Assembly (NCBI GenBank): GCA_047608075.1
Contig: JBLKRX010000014.1
Location: 1 to 64,000, forward strand
From: Ferdinandcohnia humi_A
GTDB lineage: Bacteria > Bacillota > Bacilli > Bacillales > Bacillaceae_L
Direction of reading: 5' to 3'
Length of the DNA: 64,000 nt
Shown: positions 44,558-53,333 of the stretch, one piece after another
Position numbering within the stretch: position 1 is the stretch's first letter
Layout: the number at the start of each line of letters is the position of its first letter
Notes under the pieces: generated by a model
The model's input: the letters and a program-made list of their open reading frames with translations, nothing else
Databases searched by the model: none
Told to the model about the DNA's origin: nothing
Program-made: the position numbers and the translations under genes

Positions 44558-46123
44558 ATGATTATGAATGAGATGAAACATGAAGAACAAAAGGGGGATA
44601 ATCATTTAAGTCAGCTCGCTTCTGTCGGTCAAATCGCAGCTGGCATTGCTCACGAGGTTCGAAATCCACTAACTGCTGTTAAGGGGTTCCTTCAACTACT
44701 TCAACAGGAAGAGGAGCATAAATATATTGAAATTGCTCAGGCTGAGCTTGACAATGCCCTTGTGACATTGAACAATTTGCTGCAAGTGTCCAAGCCAGAC
44801 CTTGAGGATGAAGAATCCCGCACCATTCATGTAGCGGTTGAATTAGAATCCATTTTAAATCTTTTTCAGGATAAATTATATGATATTGAGATTATCACCG
44901 ATTTTCATCAAACAGACACAACGATTGTTGGTAAGAAAAATCAATTTAAAAAGGCTTTTTTCAACTTGATTAAAAATGCAATTGAATCGATAGAAGGAAA
45001 AGGTACCATCACCATTTCACACCTGGCCACGGATACTGAAGTCATCATCACCATTCAAGATACAGGTGTTGGTATACCTAAGGACAAATTGAATTTACTT
45101 GGCACTCCGTTTTTTTCAACAAAAGAAACCGGTACGGGTATGGGATTAGCGCAAGTGTTCTCGGTAGTCTATCAGCATGGTGGAAAAATCATCATTGATA
45201 GCGAAGAAAATGTTGGTACAAAATTTACGATTAAATTACCTAATCAACGTCAATCAAAAAAACGAGGAGTACGCAAAATGTCGCTAAAATACAAAGATAC
45301 GGATTCAATGAAAGAATTTTTCCTCGAAAACAAAGAATATTTTGAAGAAAAACTACTTGAAGAAGCCATTAATGTGAAAGATAAAATCCAAGAAATACAT
45401 ACTGTTGGCAATATTAATCTCGTAGAGAATGCACATAAGCTTGTTTTATATGTGGTTGAAGAAAGAGAACATGAATTAATTACCTTTGCGAAACAGGAAG
45501 GAATGGCATGGGCACGAAACTCGATAACTCTCGCATTTAAGTTGGAGTGGGTACAAGCCATCCGGAGAACTCTTTGGGACTTTATTTATAACTATGATTT
45601 GTTGCTTGATCTTGAAACAACACGAGACGATTTCTTCACGTTAGAGAAAAAAATCAATGAACTGATGGACCATTTCCTCACGCACTTTTTCATTAGCTAT
45701 TCTAAATACAAAGATGAATTACTTGAATCCCAAAGACAACTCGTCGAAAACCTTTCTGTTCCAATTATCCCGATTAACAAAGACATCTATATCATTCCGC
45801 TAATTGGCTCTATGGATCATGTACGAATTGAAACCCTGGAGGATAAGGTTCTTGCCGGAATCGGAGTTGATCATATTCGAACTCTGATTATGGATTTATC
45901 AGGGGTTGCTTTTATGGATAATGGAGTCATTCAAAGTTTTAGTAAGCTGTTAGAAGGAATTAAAATGATGGGCTGTAAAACGGTATTGACTGGTATTCGA
46001 GCCGATATCGTGAAGAAGATGATTGCCTTAGACATCAGTTTTTCCAATATCGCTGAATCAAAAGGTACCCTGCAGCTTGCTTTACATGATTATTTGTTTA
46101 AGGATCCGGTAGCTGTTGAATAG
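44558..46123 (+). CDS. Soluble histidine kinase fused to an RsbR-like STAS protein
   Basis: About 521 aa with no membrane segments. Residues 15-85 are a HisKA domain with the phosphoacceptor in GIAHEVRNPL (His 32). Residues 95-230 are a HATPase_c domain: N-box FFNLIKNAIES, G1 DTGVGIP, F-box PFFST, G2 GTGMGLA. From about 241 it continues as an RsbR-like non-haem N-terminal helical domain, then a STAS domain (about 400-510) with PLIGSMDHVRIETL and VLTGIRADIV. The usual phosphorylated Thr of RsbR at ID-T is an Asn here (FMDN, about 455); the second-site Thr (about 478) remains. An internal ATG at 45278 has GAGGAG 8 nt upstream, so the STAS part may also be made alone. The kinase fits the KinB/YkrQ-type core. 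Confidence 0.82.
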   Translation: MIMNEMKHEEQKGDNHLSQLASVGQIAAGIAHEVRNPLTAVKGFLQLLQQEEEHKYIEIAQAELDNALVTLNNLLQVSKPDLEDEESRTIHVAVELESILNLFQDKLYDIEIITDFHQTDTTIVGKKNQFKKAFFNLIKNAIESIEGKGTITISHLATDTEVIITIQDTGVGIPKDKLNLLGTPFFSTKETGTGMGLAQVFSVVYQHGGKIIIDSEENVGTKFTIKLPNQRQSKKRGVRKMSLKYKDTDSMKEFFLENKEYFEEKLLEEAINVKDKIQEIHTVGNINLVENAHKLVLYVVEEREHELITFAKQEGMAWARNSITLAFKLEWVQAIRRTLWDFIYNYDLLLDLETTRDDFFTLEKKINELMDHFLTHFFISYSKYKDELLESQRQLVENLSVPIIPINKDIYIIPLIGSMDHVRIETLEDKVLAGIGVDHIRTLIMDLSGVAFMDNGVIQSFSKLLEGIKMMGCKTVLTGIRADIVKKMIALDISFSNIAESKGTLQLALHDYLFKDPVAVE

Positions 46124-46139
46124 GATTTGTGCAAATATG

Positions 46140-46166
46140 GCCTCGCTTCATAGGTGGGGCTTTTTG
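46140..46166 (+). terminator. Terminator of the kinase-STAS gene
   Basis: GCCTC (46140-46144) pairs with GGGGC (46156-46160), with one T-G, followed by TTTTT. Short stem. Confidence 0.5.
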
Positions 46167-46322
46167 GTTTGAGGTTCTGGGGAGTGTGGAACAAGTAGTC
46201 TTGGGGAAAATATCGACATAGTTCTTTTCTTCTCCTTATTCGCTTAAAAAAGGAGCATCTTTTCTGGAAATCCATTACAATTAAAACGAAGTATTTGTGT
46301 CGATTAAGAGAGGGGAATCACA

Positions 46323-46616
46323 TTGTTCTTTCTAGGCTTTACATTTTCACTCATATTAACAGCTGCAGGAATTATCCTTTTAGTTGAATCATCTTATGTG
46401 CCAGGTGGGATTCTTTTAGGAGCAGGACTACTTTCATTACTAGTTCTTTTCCTCTACTACTATAAAAGAAGAAAACGAAAAAATGATGATGGGGATGAAT
46501 GTTGTGGACTACAGTATCTCGATTGTGGTTTTTTAGATTGTGGTAGTAAGAAGAAGTTTGATTGTGATTGTAATGATGGTCCTGATTGTAACTGCGGTCC
46601 TGATTGCACTCCATAG
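46323..46616 (+). CDS. Membrane protein with Cys/Asp-rich tail
   Basis: A 97-aa protein with two membrane helices (residues about 2-22 and 28-47) and a charged turn (KRRKRKNDDGD). The tail has about ten Cys in CC, DCGFLDCG, FDCDCND and DCNCGPDC motifs. The tail would lie in the cytoplasm if the positive-inside rule holds. I do not recognise it; metal binding or redox is plausible. The start is a TTG with AGGGG at 7 nt. It is followed 15 bp later by a DUF2085 gene whose product is also Cys-rich, suggesting a joint function. Confidence 0.72.
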   Translation: MFFLGFTFSLILTAAGIILLVESSYVPGGILLGAGLLSLLVLFLYYYKRRKRKNDDGDECCGLQYLDCGFLDCGSKKKFDCDCNDGPDCNCGPDCTP

Positions 46617-46631
46617 AAAGGAAAAACAAGT

Positions 46632-46961
46632 ATGAAGGAATTACTGTTGACTATTCCCTGCCATCGATATCCTGCACGATGCCTACATATCAAAGGAAAA
46701 CCGATGCCACTTTGTGCAAGATGCTTTGCGATGTTAGTTGGGTATGCTTTCATGCCAATTGCCTTGATTTTTTCTATAACAACGGCCATTTGGATACCGA
46801 TTGCTATGTCCATTCCTCTACTGGTTGATGGCTTTACACAGCGGTGGAAATGGAGAGAAAGCTCGAATCTGACTCGGTTGGTAACTGGTTTACTGTTTGG
46901 AGTTGGGCAATCGCTGTTCATTTCGACCGTGGTTTGGGGTTTGGTGGAATGGATTGGGTGA
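46632..46961 (+). CDS. DUF2085 family membrane protein
   Basis: A 109-aa protein with an N-terminal CHRYPARCLHIKGKPMPLCARC segment (quoted in two overlapping thirds: CHRYPARC and PLCARC) matching the DUF2085 signature, and two or three membrane helices in FAMLVGYAFMPIALIF, TAIWIPIAMSIPLL and LVTGLLFGVGQSLF. Function is unknown; the conserved Cys and His suggest metal binding. ATG follows AAAGGAA. It is coupled to the Cys-rich membrane gene upstream. Confidence 0.85.
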   Translation: MKELLLTIPCHRYPARCLHIKGKPMPLCARCFAMLVGYAFMPIALIFSITTAIWIPIAMSIPLLVDGFTQRWKWRESSNLTRLVTGLLFGVGQSLFISTVVWGLVEWIG

Positions 46962-47920
46962 GGAACGAACAAGGGCTACAGAGGATGTGGATTATGTGGT
47001 GGATCATTTCTTGTTTTAGGGGGATTGGCTCAATTATTTGGGAAAGTGGCTTAATTATTTTGAAAGTGGCTTAATTATCTAGAAATTGGCTTAATTATCT
47101 AGAAATTGGCTTAATTAGTGGCGAAAGTGGCTCAATTATTGGATGAGGCAGCTTTGGTTAATTAAGAAACCGGGTCAATTTTAATAAATCTTTCATACTT
47201 AATTAGAAAATCTGCTCGAGGCCTGGAAAATAAGCGTAAAAACATGGAAAAGCGGCTCAATTCTTAGGAAAGTGCACCGACTGGTAGCACAGATATTCAC
47301 TACTTATCTTATTGAACTCGGGTGCCGATTTGAGGAAGGAACCCGATTCAACCACATACTCAAGTGAATGGGAAGTGACCACATTGCCCACTCTGCTTCA
47401 ACTCTATATCCTATTTATACCTAAGTAATGTTCAGTTTTCCTATAATGAATTATCCTACTACAATAGGATACCTAATAGAATGAACATTCGTTTTTCCGT
47501 ATAGATTATGTATTTTTAACACCAAATAATGTGATTGAACTATTAACAACCCACACTCCCAGTATAGTTATTAGGTAACTTCCCATAATAAATGCAGTAA
47601 ATAATAATTTGATTCTAGGTCCCCTTTTATATAGGGGGCTTTCTTTTATTAAATTAACCCCACATTAATCGCTCATTTCTTCAACTCAACTCACTTGATC
47701 CAAATCCTGGTGAATTTGATCATTCATTTACTAGGAAGTATTTATACGCAATATTATTGCGGTTAACACTAGATTATTTGCGTTTTATGTAAGTGTAAAC
47801 AAGGTAGAATTTCACGTACAAGGCGCAGATTAAGAAAATAATAGTAAATTGGTGGGTACCCTCCGTTTTATAAAAACTGTTTTCTATAAGAGAAATAGAT
47901 AATGTAAGGAGAATTTATTG
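46962..47920. other. Gene-free interval with repeats and decayed sequence
   Basis: No complete gene was found. It contains the 20-nt repeat array (47024-47147), a degenerate continuation to about 47280 (AGCGGCTCAATTCTTAGGAA at 47251), short hairpins (ATCCTA...TAGGAT near 47451-47470; CCCC...GGGG near 47620) and, on the minus strand between about 47660 and 47506, an open frame reading KLLFTAFIMGSYLITILGVW, which may be a decayed membrane gene. It has no clear start. Confidence 0.5.
47024..47147 (+). repeat. 20-nt tandem repeat array B
   Basis: Five to six units with period 20-21: ATTGGCTCAATTATTTGGGA, AGTGGCTTAATTATTTTGAA, AGTGGCTTAATTATCTAGAA, ATTGGCTTAATTATCTAGAA, ATTGGCTTAATTAGTGGCGA, AGTGGCTCAATTATTGGATG. 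No spacer pattern as in CRISPR. The same family appears inverted at 44114-44236. Confidence 0.8.
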
Positions 47921-49288
47921 ATGAAAAAAGTAGTATTACGAATCTTAACTTATACAACTAGTTTTATACTTATTTTCGGGGGAGTAGGGTGGTTTGGTTA
48001 TAATCGCTCATTGGATGATTTTGATAAAACCTATTCAAACTACGACGACTCGACTATTTCAATAGTTAAAGAAAAAGTTGAAGTACCAAAGCATAACCCT
48101 GATAAACCAACAGCAGTCGTTTTACTAGGTGAGCCAACAACTGAAGTTTTGGACTTCTTGGTTCCATATGAGATGTTGTCAATGACAGAAGCTTATAATG
48201 TTTATGCTGTTGCCCCAAATAATAATGTGATGTCAATAACCGGTGGGTTAGAAGTCTTACCGCATTATTCCTACGAGGAGATAGATAATTTATTAGGTAA
48301 AAGTCCAGATATAATTGTAGCTCCAGCCATTCGTATTACTGACGAAGAAAAATACAAACCCACCCGAGAATGGATCCAAAAGCATTCACTGAATAAAGAA
48401 ACAACTTTCATAAGTATTTGTAACGGTGCGAAAAACTTGGCCGATGCAGGATTATTAAATGGGAAATCAGCCGCAACTCACTGGCAAGTGATTACCTCAA
48501 TGGCTAAAAAGTACCCTAATGTTGAGTGGATTAATAATAAACGGTACGTTCAAGATGGGAATATTATCTCTTCTGCTGGCCTTTCAGCTGGTATTGATGC
48601 GCTTTTATATTTAATTTCTCAAAAACTAGGAGATGAGATGGCACTAAGTATAGCTGGAAAAATGAATTATCCATCACTTCATTTCCTAGACAATCCTGAA
48701 ATGGAACCGTTTAAAAGAGATTCACACTTTATTACAACCTTTGTATTTAATATTACGTATCATTGGAATAAAAAAGATGTAGGTGTCCTACTATATGACG
48801 GGATGGAAGAAATGGCTCTATCTTCTATTTTTGATACATATTCTGATACTGGAACAACTAGAACGTATACGATTGCTAGTGATAAGAATCCAATTATCAC
48901 AAAACATCAACTTAATTTAGTTGCTAGATACAATATATCCGATACACCAAAACTAGATAAAATGATTATTTCCGGAACTCAAGCAGAATCCTTAGCCGGT
49001 CCAGACATAGAAGAATGGAAGAATAAAGAGAATACTAATTTGAAATATTTATATATCCATAGTGACTCCCCAAATAGATACGTTTTCGAATCTCCTATTG
49101 AGGACTTGGCTAAACAAGAAGATATATGGACAGCTAAATACGCTATTAAAAGGTTGGAATATCGTGCTAACAATATACAACTTGAAGGTAAACCTTTTCC
49201 TATTGAAACTTACATTAATCTATTTTTCACTTGTATTGTATCATTTCTTGTTGGATTCGTTATTGATAGAAAATATATTAATAGGTGA
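47921..49288 (+). CDS. Membrane-anchored tandem DJ-1/PfpI-like protein
   Basis: About 455 aa. An N-terminal helix (residues 9-27) and a C-terminal helix (about 430-450, FFTCIVSFLVGFVID) frame two DJ-1/PfpI (GATase-1-like) domains. Domain 1 (65-240) has the nucleophile-elbow segment ISICNGAKNLA (Cys near 167) and AATHWQV with the His (about 187), as in GlxA/FtrA-type proteins. Domain 2 (about 285-400, starting DVGVLLYDGMEEMAL) has lost an obvious Cys. The topology puts both domains outside the cytoplasm. The role is unknown (protease, glyoxalase-like or sensing). ATG 47921 follows AAGGAG. It is followed by a CPBP protease gene. Confidence 0.75.
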   Translation: MKKVVLRILTYTTSFILIFGGVGWFGYNRSLDDFDKTYSNYDDSTISIVKEKVEVPKHNPDKPTAVVLLGEPTTEVLDFLVPYEMLSMTEAYNVYAVAPNNNVMSITGGLEVLPHYSYEEIDNLLGKSPDIIVAPAIRITDEEKYKPTREWIQKHSLNKETTFISICNGAKNLADAGLLNGKSAATHWQVITSMAKKYPNVEWINNKRYVQDGNIISSAGLSAGIDALLYLISQKLGDEMALSIAGKMNYPSLHFLDNPEMEPFKRDSHFITTFVFNITYHWNKKDVGVLLYDGMEEMALSSIFDTYSDTGTTRTYTIASDKNPIITKHQLNLVARYNISDTPKLDKMIISGTQAESLAGPDIEEWKNKENTNLKYLYIHSDSPNRYVFESPIEDLAKQEDIWTAKYAIKRLEYRANNIQLEGKPFPIETYINLFFTCIVSFLVGFVIDRKYINR

Positions 49289-49438
49289 AATATAATAAAG
49301 AAAGGTCTATTGGGAGGAGATCAAAAGCACAAAAGATTGTGTAATTCTTTAATTAATATACATTTCTGGTTATACAACTCTTTATTTTTAGAAGTATTTT
49401 ATCAAAAGCTATTTTTGAGTAAGTAGAGGGGTGATCAT

Positions 49439-50059
49439 TTGGAAAGAAAAGCTTTTTTAGAAAGTATGGTTTTGTTAACATTATTAGTCATTTCTGCATT
49501 ATTTATCCCAACATTAAAAGGGTTATTTGCACTTTTACCAATTTTATATTATCTAATTGAAATGAGGTTACGAAAAAGAGGGAACGGTGGTTTTAATTTC
49601 AAATCACTAGTTTCTGATATTAAAAAAAGCTGGGCATTTATTATCTTAGTTTCTGCTATTCTTCAAGTATTCTATTTTTTCATTTTTAATACATATGTAC
49701 CAGAAATGGTAGAACATCTAAAAGAAAGAGTAAGCATACTGGACAATCTAGATGTTGTACTAGTTATTAGTATTTTTCTGTTTGCTCTTGGAGAGGAGAT
49801 AACTTTTCGCGGGCTGTTCCAAAACAGGTTAAATTGGGTAATGAAACCAGCATATGCAATTCTTATTACTTCCTTTTTGTTTACCATAATTCATTTTTCC
49901 AAAGGAGAACCTTTAATAGTAGCACTAGACCTTACAACCGTTTTTCTGGATAGTATTATATATGGATATATCTATTATAAAACTAATAATATTTATGTTT
50001 CTTGGATAGCGCATGCTTTAGCTAACATTATAGCAGCAGCTTTAATTTTATCATACTAA
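49439..50059 (+). CDS. CPBP-family intramembrane metalloprotease
   Basis: A 206-aa protein with about six membrane helices. The three active-site motifs are present: GEEITFRGLF (Glu-Glu and Arg), FTIIHFS (His) and WIAHALAN (His). Such enzymes cleave membrane-embedded substrates and often process bacteriocins or signalling peptides. The TTG start follows AGAGGGG. It follows the DJ-1-like gene after 150 bp without an obvious promoter or terminator between them, so it may be in the same unit. Confidence 0.9.
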   Translation: MERKAFLESMVLLTLLVISALFIPTLKGLFALLPILYYLIEMRLRKRGNGGFNFKSLVSDIKKSWAFIILVSAILQVFYFFIFNTYVPEMVEHLKERVSILDNLDVVLVISIFLFALGEEITFRGLFQNRLNWVMKPAYAILITSFLFTIIHFSKGEPLIVALDLTTVFLDSIIYGYIYYKTNNIYVSWIAHALANIIAAALILSY

Positions 50060-50348
50060 AATCATAGTATTCTTTATGCTCTTTTAAATACGTGCAACTT
50101 AACTACTTATAGTTTGATTTTAAGTCGACAAGACAACGAAATAGTTAGGACCATGCAGGAGTTAAATTGGGAGAAAAGATGTTAGATAATGTTAAAAACA
50201 ACCCACAGCCAAAATTATAGTTGTATAATTTGAAAAGACTATTATTTTACTTTCCTCCCTTTTCGAAAATTTTCATTTTATACCATAACCCCTATCCAAG
50301 TACTGGGTAGGGGGTACTTCTTATATCAGATAAATGAACGCTACGTGA
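50060..50348. other. Intergenic, no gene seen
   Basis: Convergent interval between the CPBP and EAL genes. CCCTACCC/GGGTAGGG-like segments near 50290-50315 (CCCCTATCCAAGTACTGGGTAGGGGG) form a hairpin that may terminate the EAL gene on the minus strand or the CPBP gene on the plus strand. Confidence 0.4.
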
Positions 50349-51062
50349 TTATAGACGTAGTGGTTTTGAGAAATAATAGCCTTGCATTAAGGGTACCCCT
50401 AATTGTTTTGCAAGGACAAAGTCCTCTTCTTTCTCGATACCTTCCAATACTAAGTTTACTCGTTTATCAATGACTGTGAGTAAAAATGTAATTTCCTCGC
50501 TTTTTTCTGATAAATTTTGAGAATAGGACTTGTCTATCTTTACAAAATGAGGATTGAATACTGCAATTATTTCAAGCCAAAACTTAGATAATACTATATC
50601 ATCGATGGCAATTTTAAACCCAAGTAATTCAAGATGCAGAATACTGGCAGCCAAATTTTCGTCAAACCAGTAATTTTTTTCAAGTGAAGATTCATTAATT
50701 TCTAATATAATTCGGTTTTTAATTTCTGGATAATATGCAATAACCAATTCTATGAAATCACAAAATTTAGGATTTGTTAAAGTAGATGGAAATATATTTA
50801 CAAATAGGAAATAATCTTTAAAGAGAGTTTTTGGAAATTCTTTAATCGCATTTAATATTGCTGCAATATCAACTTCATATAGAATGCCTTTGTCCCTGGC
50901 AGATTCGAATAATTCATTTGGCTTAACATTTGAGGTCGTCCTTATAAAAGCTTCATACGCAAAAATATTATTTAAATTTGCACTTACAATTGGTTGGTAT
51001 TCACTAAAAAACAAGTTATCCTCAATAACATTTTCTATTTTGAAACTACCTAATCTATTCAT
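50349..51062 (-). CDS. EAL-domain protein, cytoplasmic
   Basis: A 237-aa stand-alone EAL domain (cyclic di-GMP phosphodiesterase fold). Metal-site and catalytic residues are mostly visible: EAF in place of EAL, LFVNIFP (Asn), ILEINES (Glu), AIDD, VKIDKSY (Lys), LEGIEKEED (Glu) and MQGYYFSKPL (Gln). Loop 6, usually DDFGTG, reads DDIVLS, which in other proteins reduces activity or dimerisation. It may be a weak phosphodiesterase or a c-di-GMP receptor. It lies next to CheW and MCP genes of the same orientation. Confidence 0.85.
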   Translation of the reverse strand: MNRLGSFKIENVIEDNLFFSEYQPIVSANLNNIFAYEAFIRTTSNVKPNELFESARDKGILYEVDIAAILNAIKEFPKTLFKDYFLFVNIFPSTLTNPKFCDFIELVIAYYPEIKNRIILEINESSLEKNYWFDENLAASILHLELLGFKIAIDDIVLSKFWLEIIAVFNPHFVKIDKSYSQNLSEKSEEITFLLTVIDKRVNLVLEGIEKEEDFVLAKQLGVPLMQGYYFSKPLRL

Positions 51063-51143
51063 CTTTTTCTTCCCTATCTCCCATCAAATTATTAGTTCCT
51101 ACTTTACTCTGGTTTGACACCATAGATAATTTCCATAATTTAA

Positions 51144-51575
51144 CTATCCTTCTTCACCCAAGACTTGTACCAGGTCAAGCAAAAGAAATATTTTACCATT
51201 TGTTTTTGCAACACCTTTAATAAAAGTATCATTTATACCAAACATACTTTCAGGTGCAGGTTCAATAACTGATGTATCTAGATCTATTACATCCTTTGCT
51301 TTATCTACTATCAACCCCACTTGCCTTTCATTATTCTCGACAATAATGATTCTAGAATCACTACTAGTACTCGTTTTACCTAACAATAACCTTTCCTTTA
51401 AATCAATAATTGGGGTAATAGATCCACGAAGATTAATAACACCTTTTATGAATCTTGAAACTCCCGGAACTGTAGTAATTTCCTGTACCCTTACAATCGA
51501 GCTAATCTGTTGAATATCAATCCCATAATCCTGTTCGTTTAATGTAAAAGCAATTACTTTTGAGAATACTTCCAT
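51144..51575 (-). CDS. CheW-like adaptor
   Basis: A 143-aa CheW domain (VIAFTLNEQDYGIDIQQISS, then VINLRGSITPIIDLKERL and VGLIVDKAKDVI). CheW couples methyl-accepting receptors to CheA kinase. No CheA is encoded in the window. It sits between a membrane MCP and an EAL protein, suggesting a dedicated signalling branch. Its start ATG follows GGGAG. Confidence 0.92.
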   Translation of the reverse strand: MEVFSKVIAFTLNEQDYGIDIQQISSIVRVQEITTVPGVSRFIKGVINLRGSITPIIDLKERLLLGKTSTSSDSRIIIVENNERQVGLIVDKAKDVIDLDTSVIEPAPESMFGINDTFIKGVAKTNGKIFLLLDLVQVLGEEG

Positions 51576-51773
51576 TTCATGAATCTCCCTTATGTATTAT
51601 CTTTTGATTTTATAGTAGCGATAGGCTTTTTAGGCTCTAAGTACCAAGCGAGGTAATAAAGAAATTCAATTCCTAAGGTTCATAACTATGTATTTCTTCA
51701 CCAAAAACACATAATCAACCTAGCAAATTTACACAAATTTTATGATTTCCAGCCTGGATTATTGTGAATAAAA

Positions 51774-51804
51774 AACTCAAAATCCACTTATAGAATTTTG
51801 AGTT
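51774..51804 (-). terminator. Terminator of the MCP gene
   Basis: AACTCAAAAT (51774-51783) pairs perfectly with ATTTTGAGTT (51795-51804). On the minus strand TTTTTTATTC follows. It separates MCP from CheW, so CheW and EAL are probably transcribed separately. Confidence 0.85.
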
Positions 51805-51815
51805 AATTCCATTTC

Positions 51816-53333
51816 TTATTTACCTACTAATTCTTTAAGGTCAGTAACAGTTCTATTCACACGATTTACTGTTTCAATTGATTGTTCATTCTTAGAATAT
51901 TCGTTTTCAACACTTGCTAAAATTTCTTCTGTTGCTGCTGAAGTATTTTCAATTAATGTTGAAGATTCATTTACTTCATTAATTACTATCATTGCTCTTT
52001 CTTTAAAATCAGCCTGTTTATCTACTATTTCTTCCACAACCAGATTTAGTGATGTTATAAACTCTATTAATTTATCAACATTTCCGAGGAGTAAAGAAAG
52101 CATAGTGTTTGAGTCCTCTTGAACCAACCTTCCTTGTTGAATTTGCTCAACAGCGTTTTCGGCTTGTATCTTAAACTCACGCAAAATGGTTTTAATATTT
52201 TCAGCAGATGTTCTTGATTGCTCAGCCAGTAATCTAACCTCATGAGCTACAACGGCAAATCCTTTACCATTTTCTCCTGCTCTTGCAGCTTCTATAGCAG
52301 CATTTAAAGCCAACAAATTAGTTTGTTCAGCAATATTTGTAATAATGCCTACAATATCATCTATCTTGTTTGTTTCATTTTTCAAGCCATTTATGACTTC
52401 ACCTGTTTCACTAATTATTGTTTGATAAACCTTTGCACTCTCTTCAAATTTAACTAGTGTTTCTCTACTAGCATTGGACAATTTATTGTTAGACTCAACT
52501 TCTAATGCTACTTCTTTCATTTGAGTAGTAATAGCATCTATTAATTTCCCCATATGATTTAGCTCTATTACTGATTTCCCAACATTCTCGACTTGTGTTT
52601 GAGAACTAGATGCTACTTCATGAAAAGCAGATTTAATCTCAAGAGATGATTGAGCTGAACTTTCAAGATTCTTTTGAAGTACGTTAAAATTCGATTGTAA
52701 TTCTTCTACAGTTCTTGTAACTATTTTATATGTATTTTCTAAATGCTTTGCTTTTGATTGTGCCTCTTCTTTTTCAATTATTAAGACATCTGATAAATAC
52801 TTCCCAATTTTTGTAACTCCCCACAGAACAACAGTAGTCTGTATAATAACTCCTACAGTTACATTCCAAAATGCCGGAACAAATGATGGGAAGAATAACT
52901 CAATTGCAAAGTTATAAGCAACATATATAAAAATTGAAAAAGAAATTCCTGAAAACCAAATCAGTTTCCCATCTAAATAGATTAATGCAAGTGCAAGTGC
53001 TATAAAGAGAATTTGGAAAACTGTTGGAAGTGTGTTAAAAAGAAATATCTGATAGATCATAAATGCATTTAAAACAAATGTACCAATGTATTTATAACTT
53101 TTTGAGAAACTCGGAACAAATAATAATGCAAATTGTAATAAGGTAATACTTATATTTCCTGTTAAAAACATTAAATGAACTGGATCTGTAAACGGAATTT
53201 TTCCAAGTACCAATACATTAAACTCTCCATAAGTGTTTATAAGCAACATTGAAAAAAACCATAGATTATTTCGGTTTCTCACATTCGTCAAATCAGAAAA
53301 ACAATATTTTTTTATTACCTGTATAATGTTCAT
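51816..53333 (-). CDS. Methyl-accepting chemotaxis-type receptor with polytopic N-terminus
   Basis: A 505-aa receptor. The first 185 residues form about six membrane helices with short loops and no recognisable extracellular ligand domain. A long coiled-coil follows, with the signalling tip IAEQTNLLALNAAIEAARAG near residues 335-355 and the surrounding GFAVVAHEVRLLAEQS (quoted as GKGFAVVAHEVRLLAEQS in part). No HAMP domain is obvious. Such receptors may sense membrane energy, redox or lipid-soluble signals. It is the first of three signalling genes. Confidence 0.88.
   Translation of the reverse strand: MNIIQVIKKYCFSDLTNVRNRNNLWFFSMLLINTYGEFNVLVLGKIPFTDPVHLMFLTGNISITLLQFALLFVPSFSKSYKYIGTFVLNAFMIYQIFLFNTLPTVFQILFIALALALIYLDGKLIWFSGISFSIFIYVAYNFAIELFFPSFVPAFWNVTVGVIIQTTVVLWGVTKIGKYLSDVLIIEKEEAQSKAKHLENTYKIVTRTVEELQSNFNVLQKNLESSAQSSLEIKSAFHEVASSSQTQVENVGKSVIELNHMGKLIDAITTQMKEVALEVESNNKLSNASRETLVKFEESAKVYQTIISETGEVINGLKNETNKIDDIVGIITNIAEQTNLLALNAAIEAARAGENGKGFAVVAHEVRLLAEQSRTSAENIKTILREFKIQAENAVEQIQQGRLVQEDSNTMLSLLLGNVDKLIEFITSLNLVVEEIVDKQADFKERAMIVINEVNESSTLIENTSAATEEILASVENEYSKNEQSIETVNRVNRTVTDLKELVGK

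Noticed and set aside
46460..46972. Minus-strand 170-codon frame opposite the Cys-rich and DUF2085 genes
   Set aside because: It is the antisense of two genes with clear signatures and ribosome binding sites; its His/Pro/Ser-rich composition reflects complementarity.
47024..47147. CRISPR array
   Set aside because: Units are contiguous with no unique spacers and diverge freely; no cas genes nearby.
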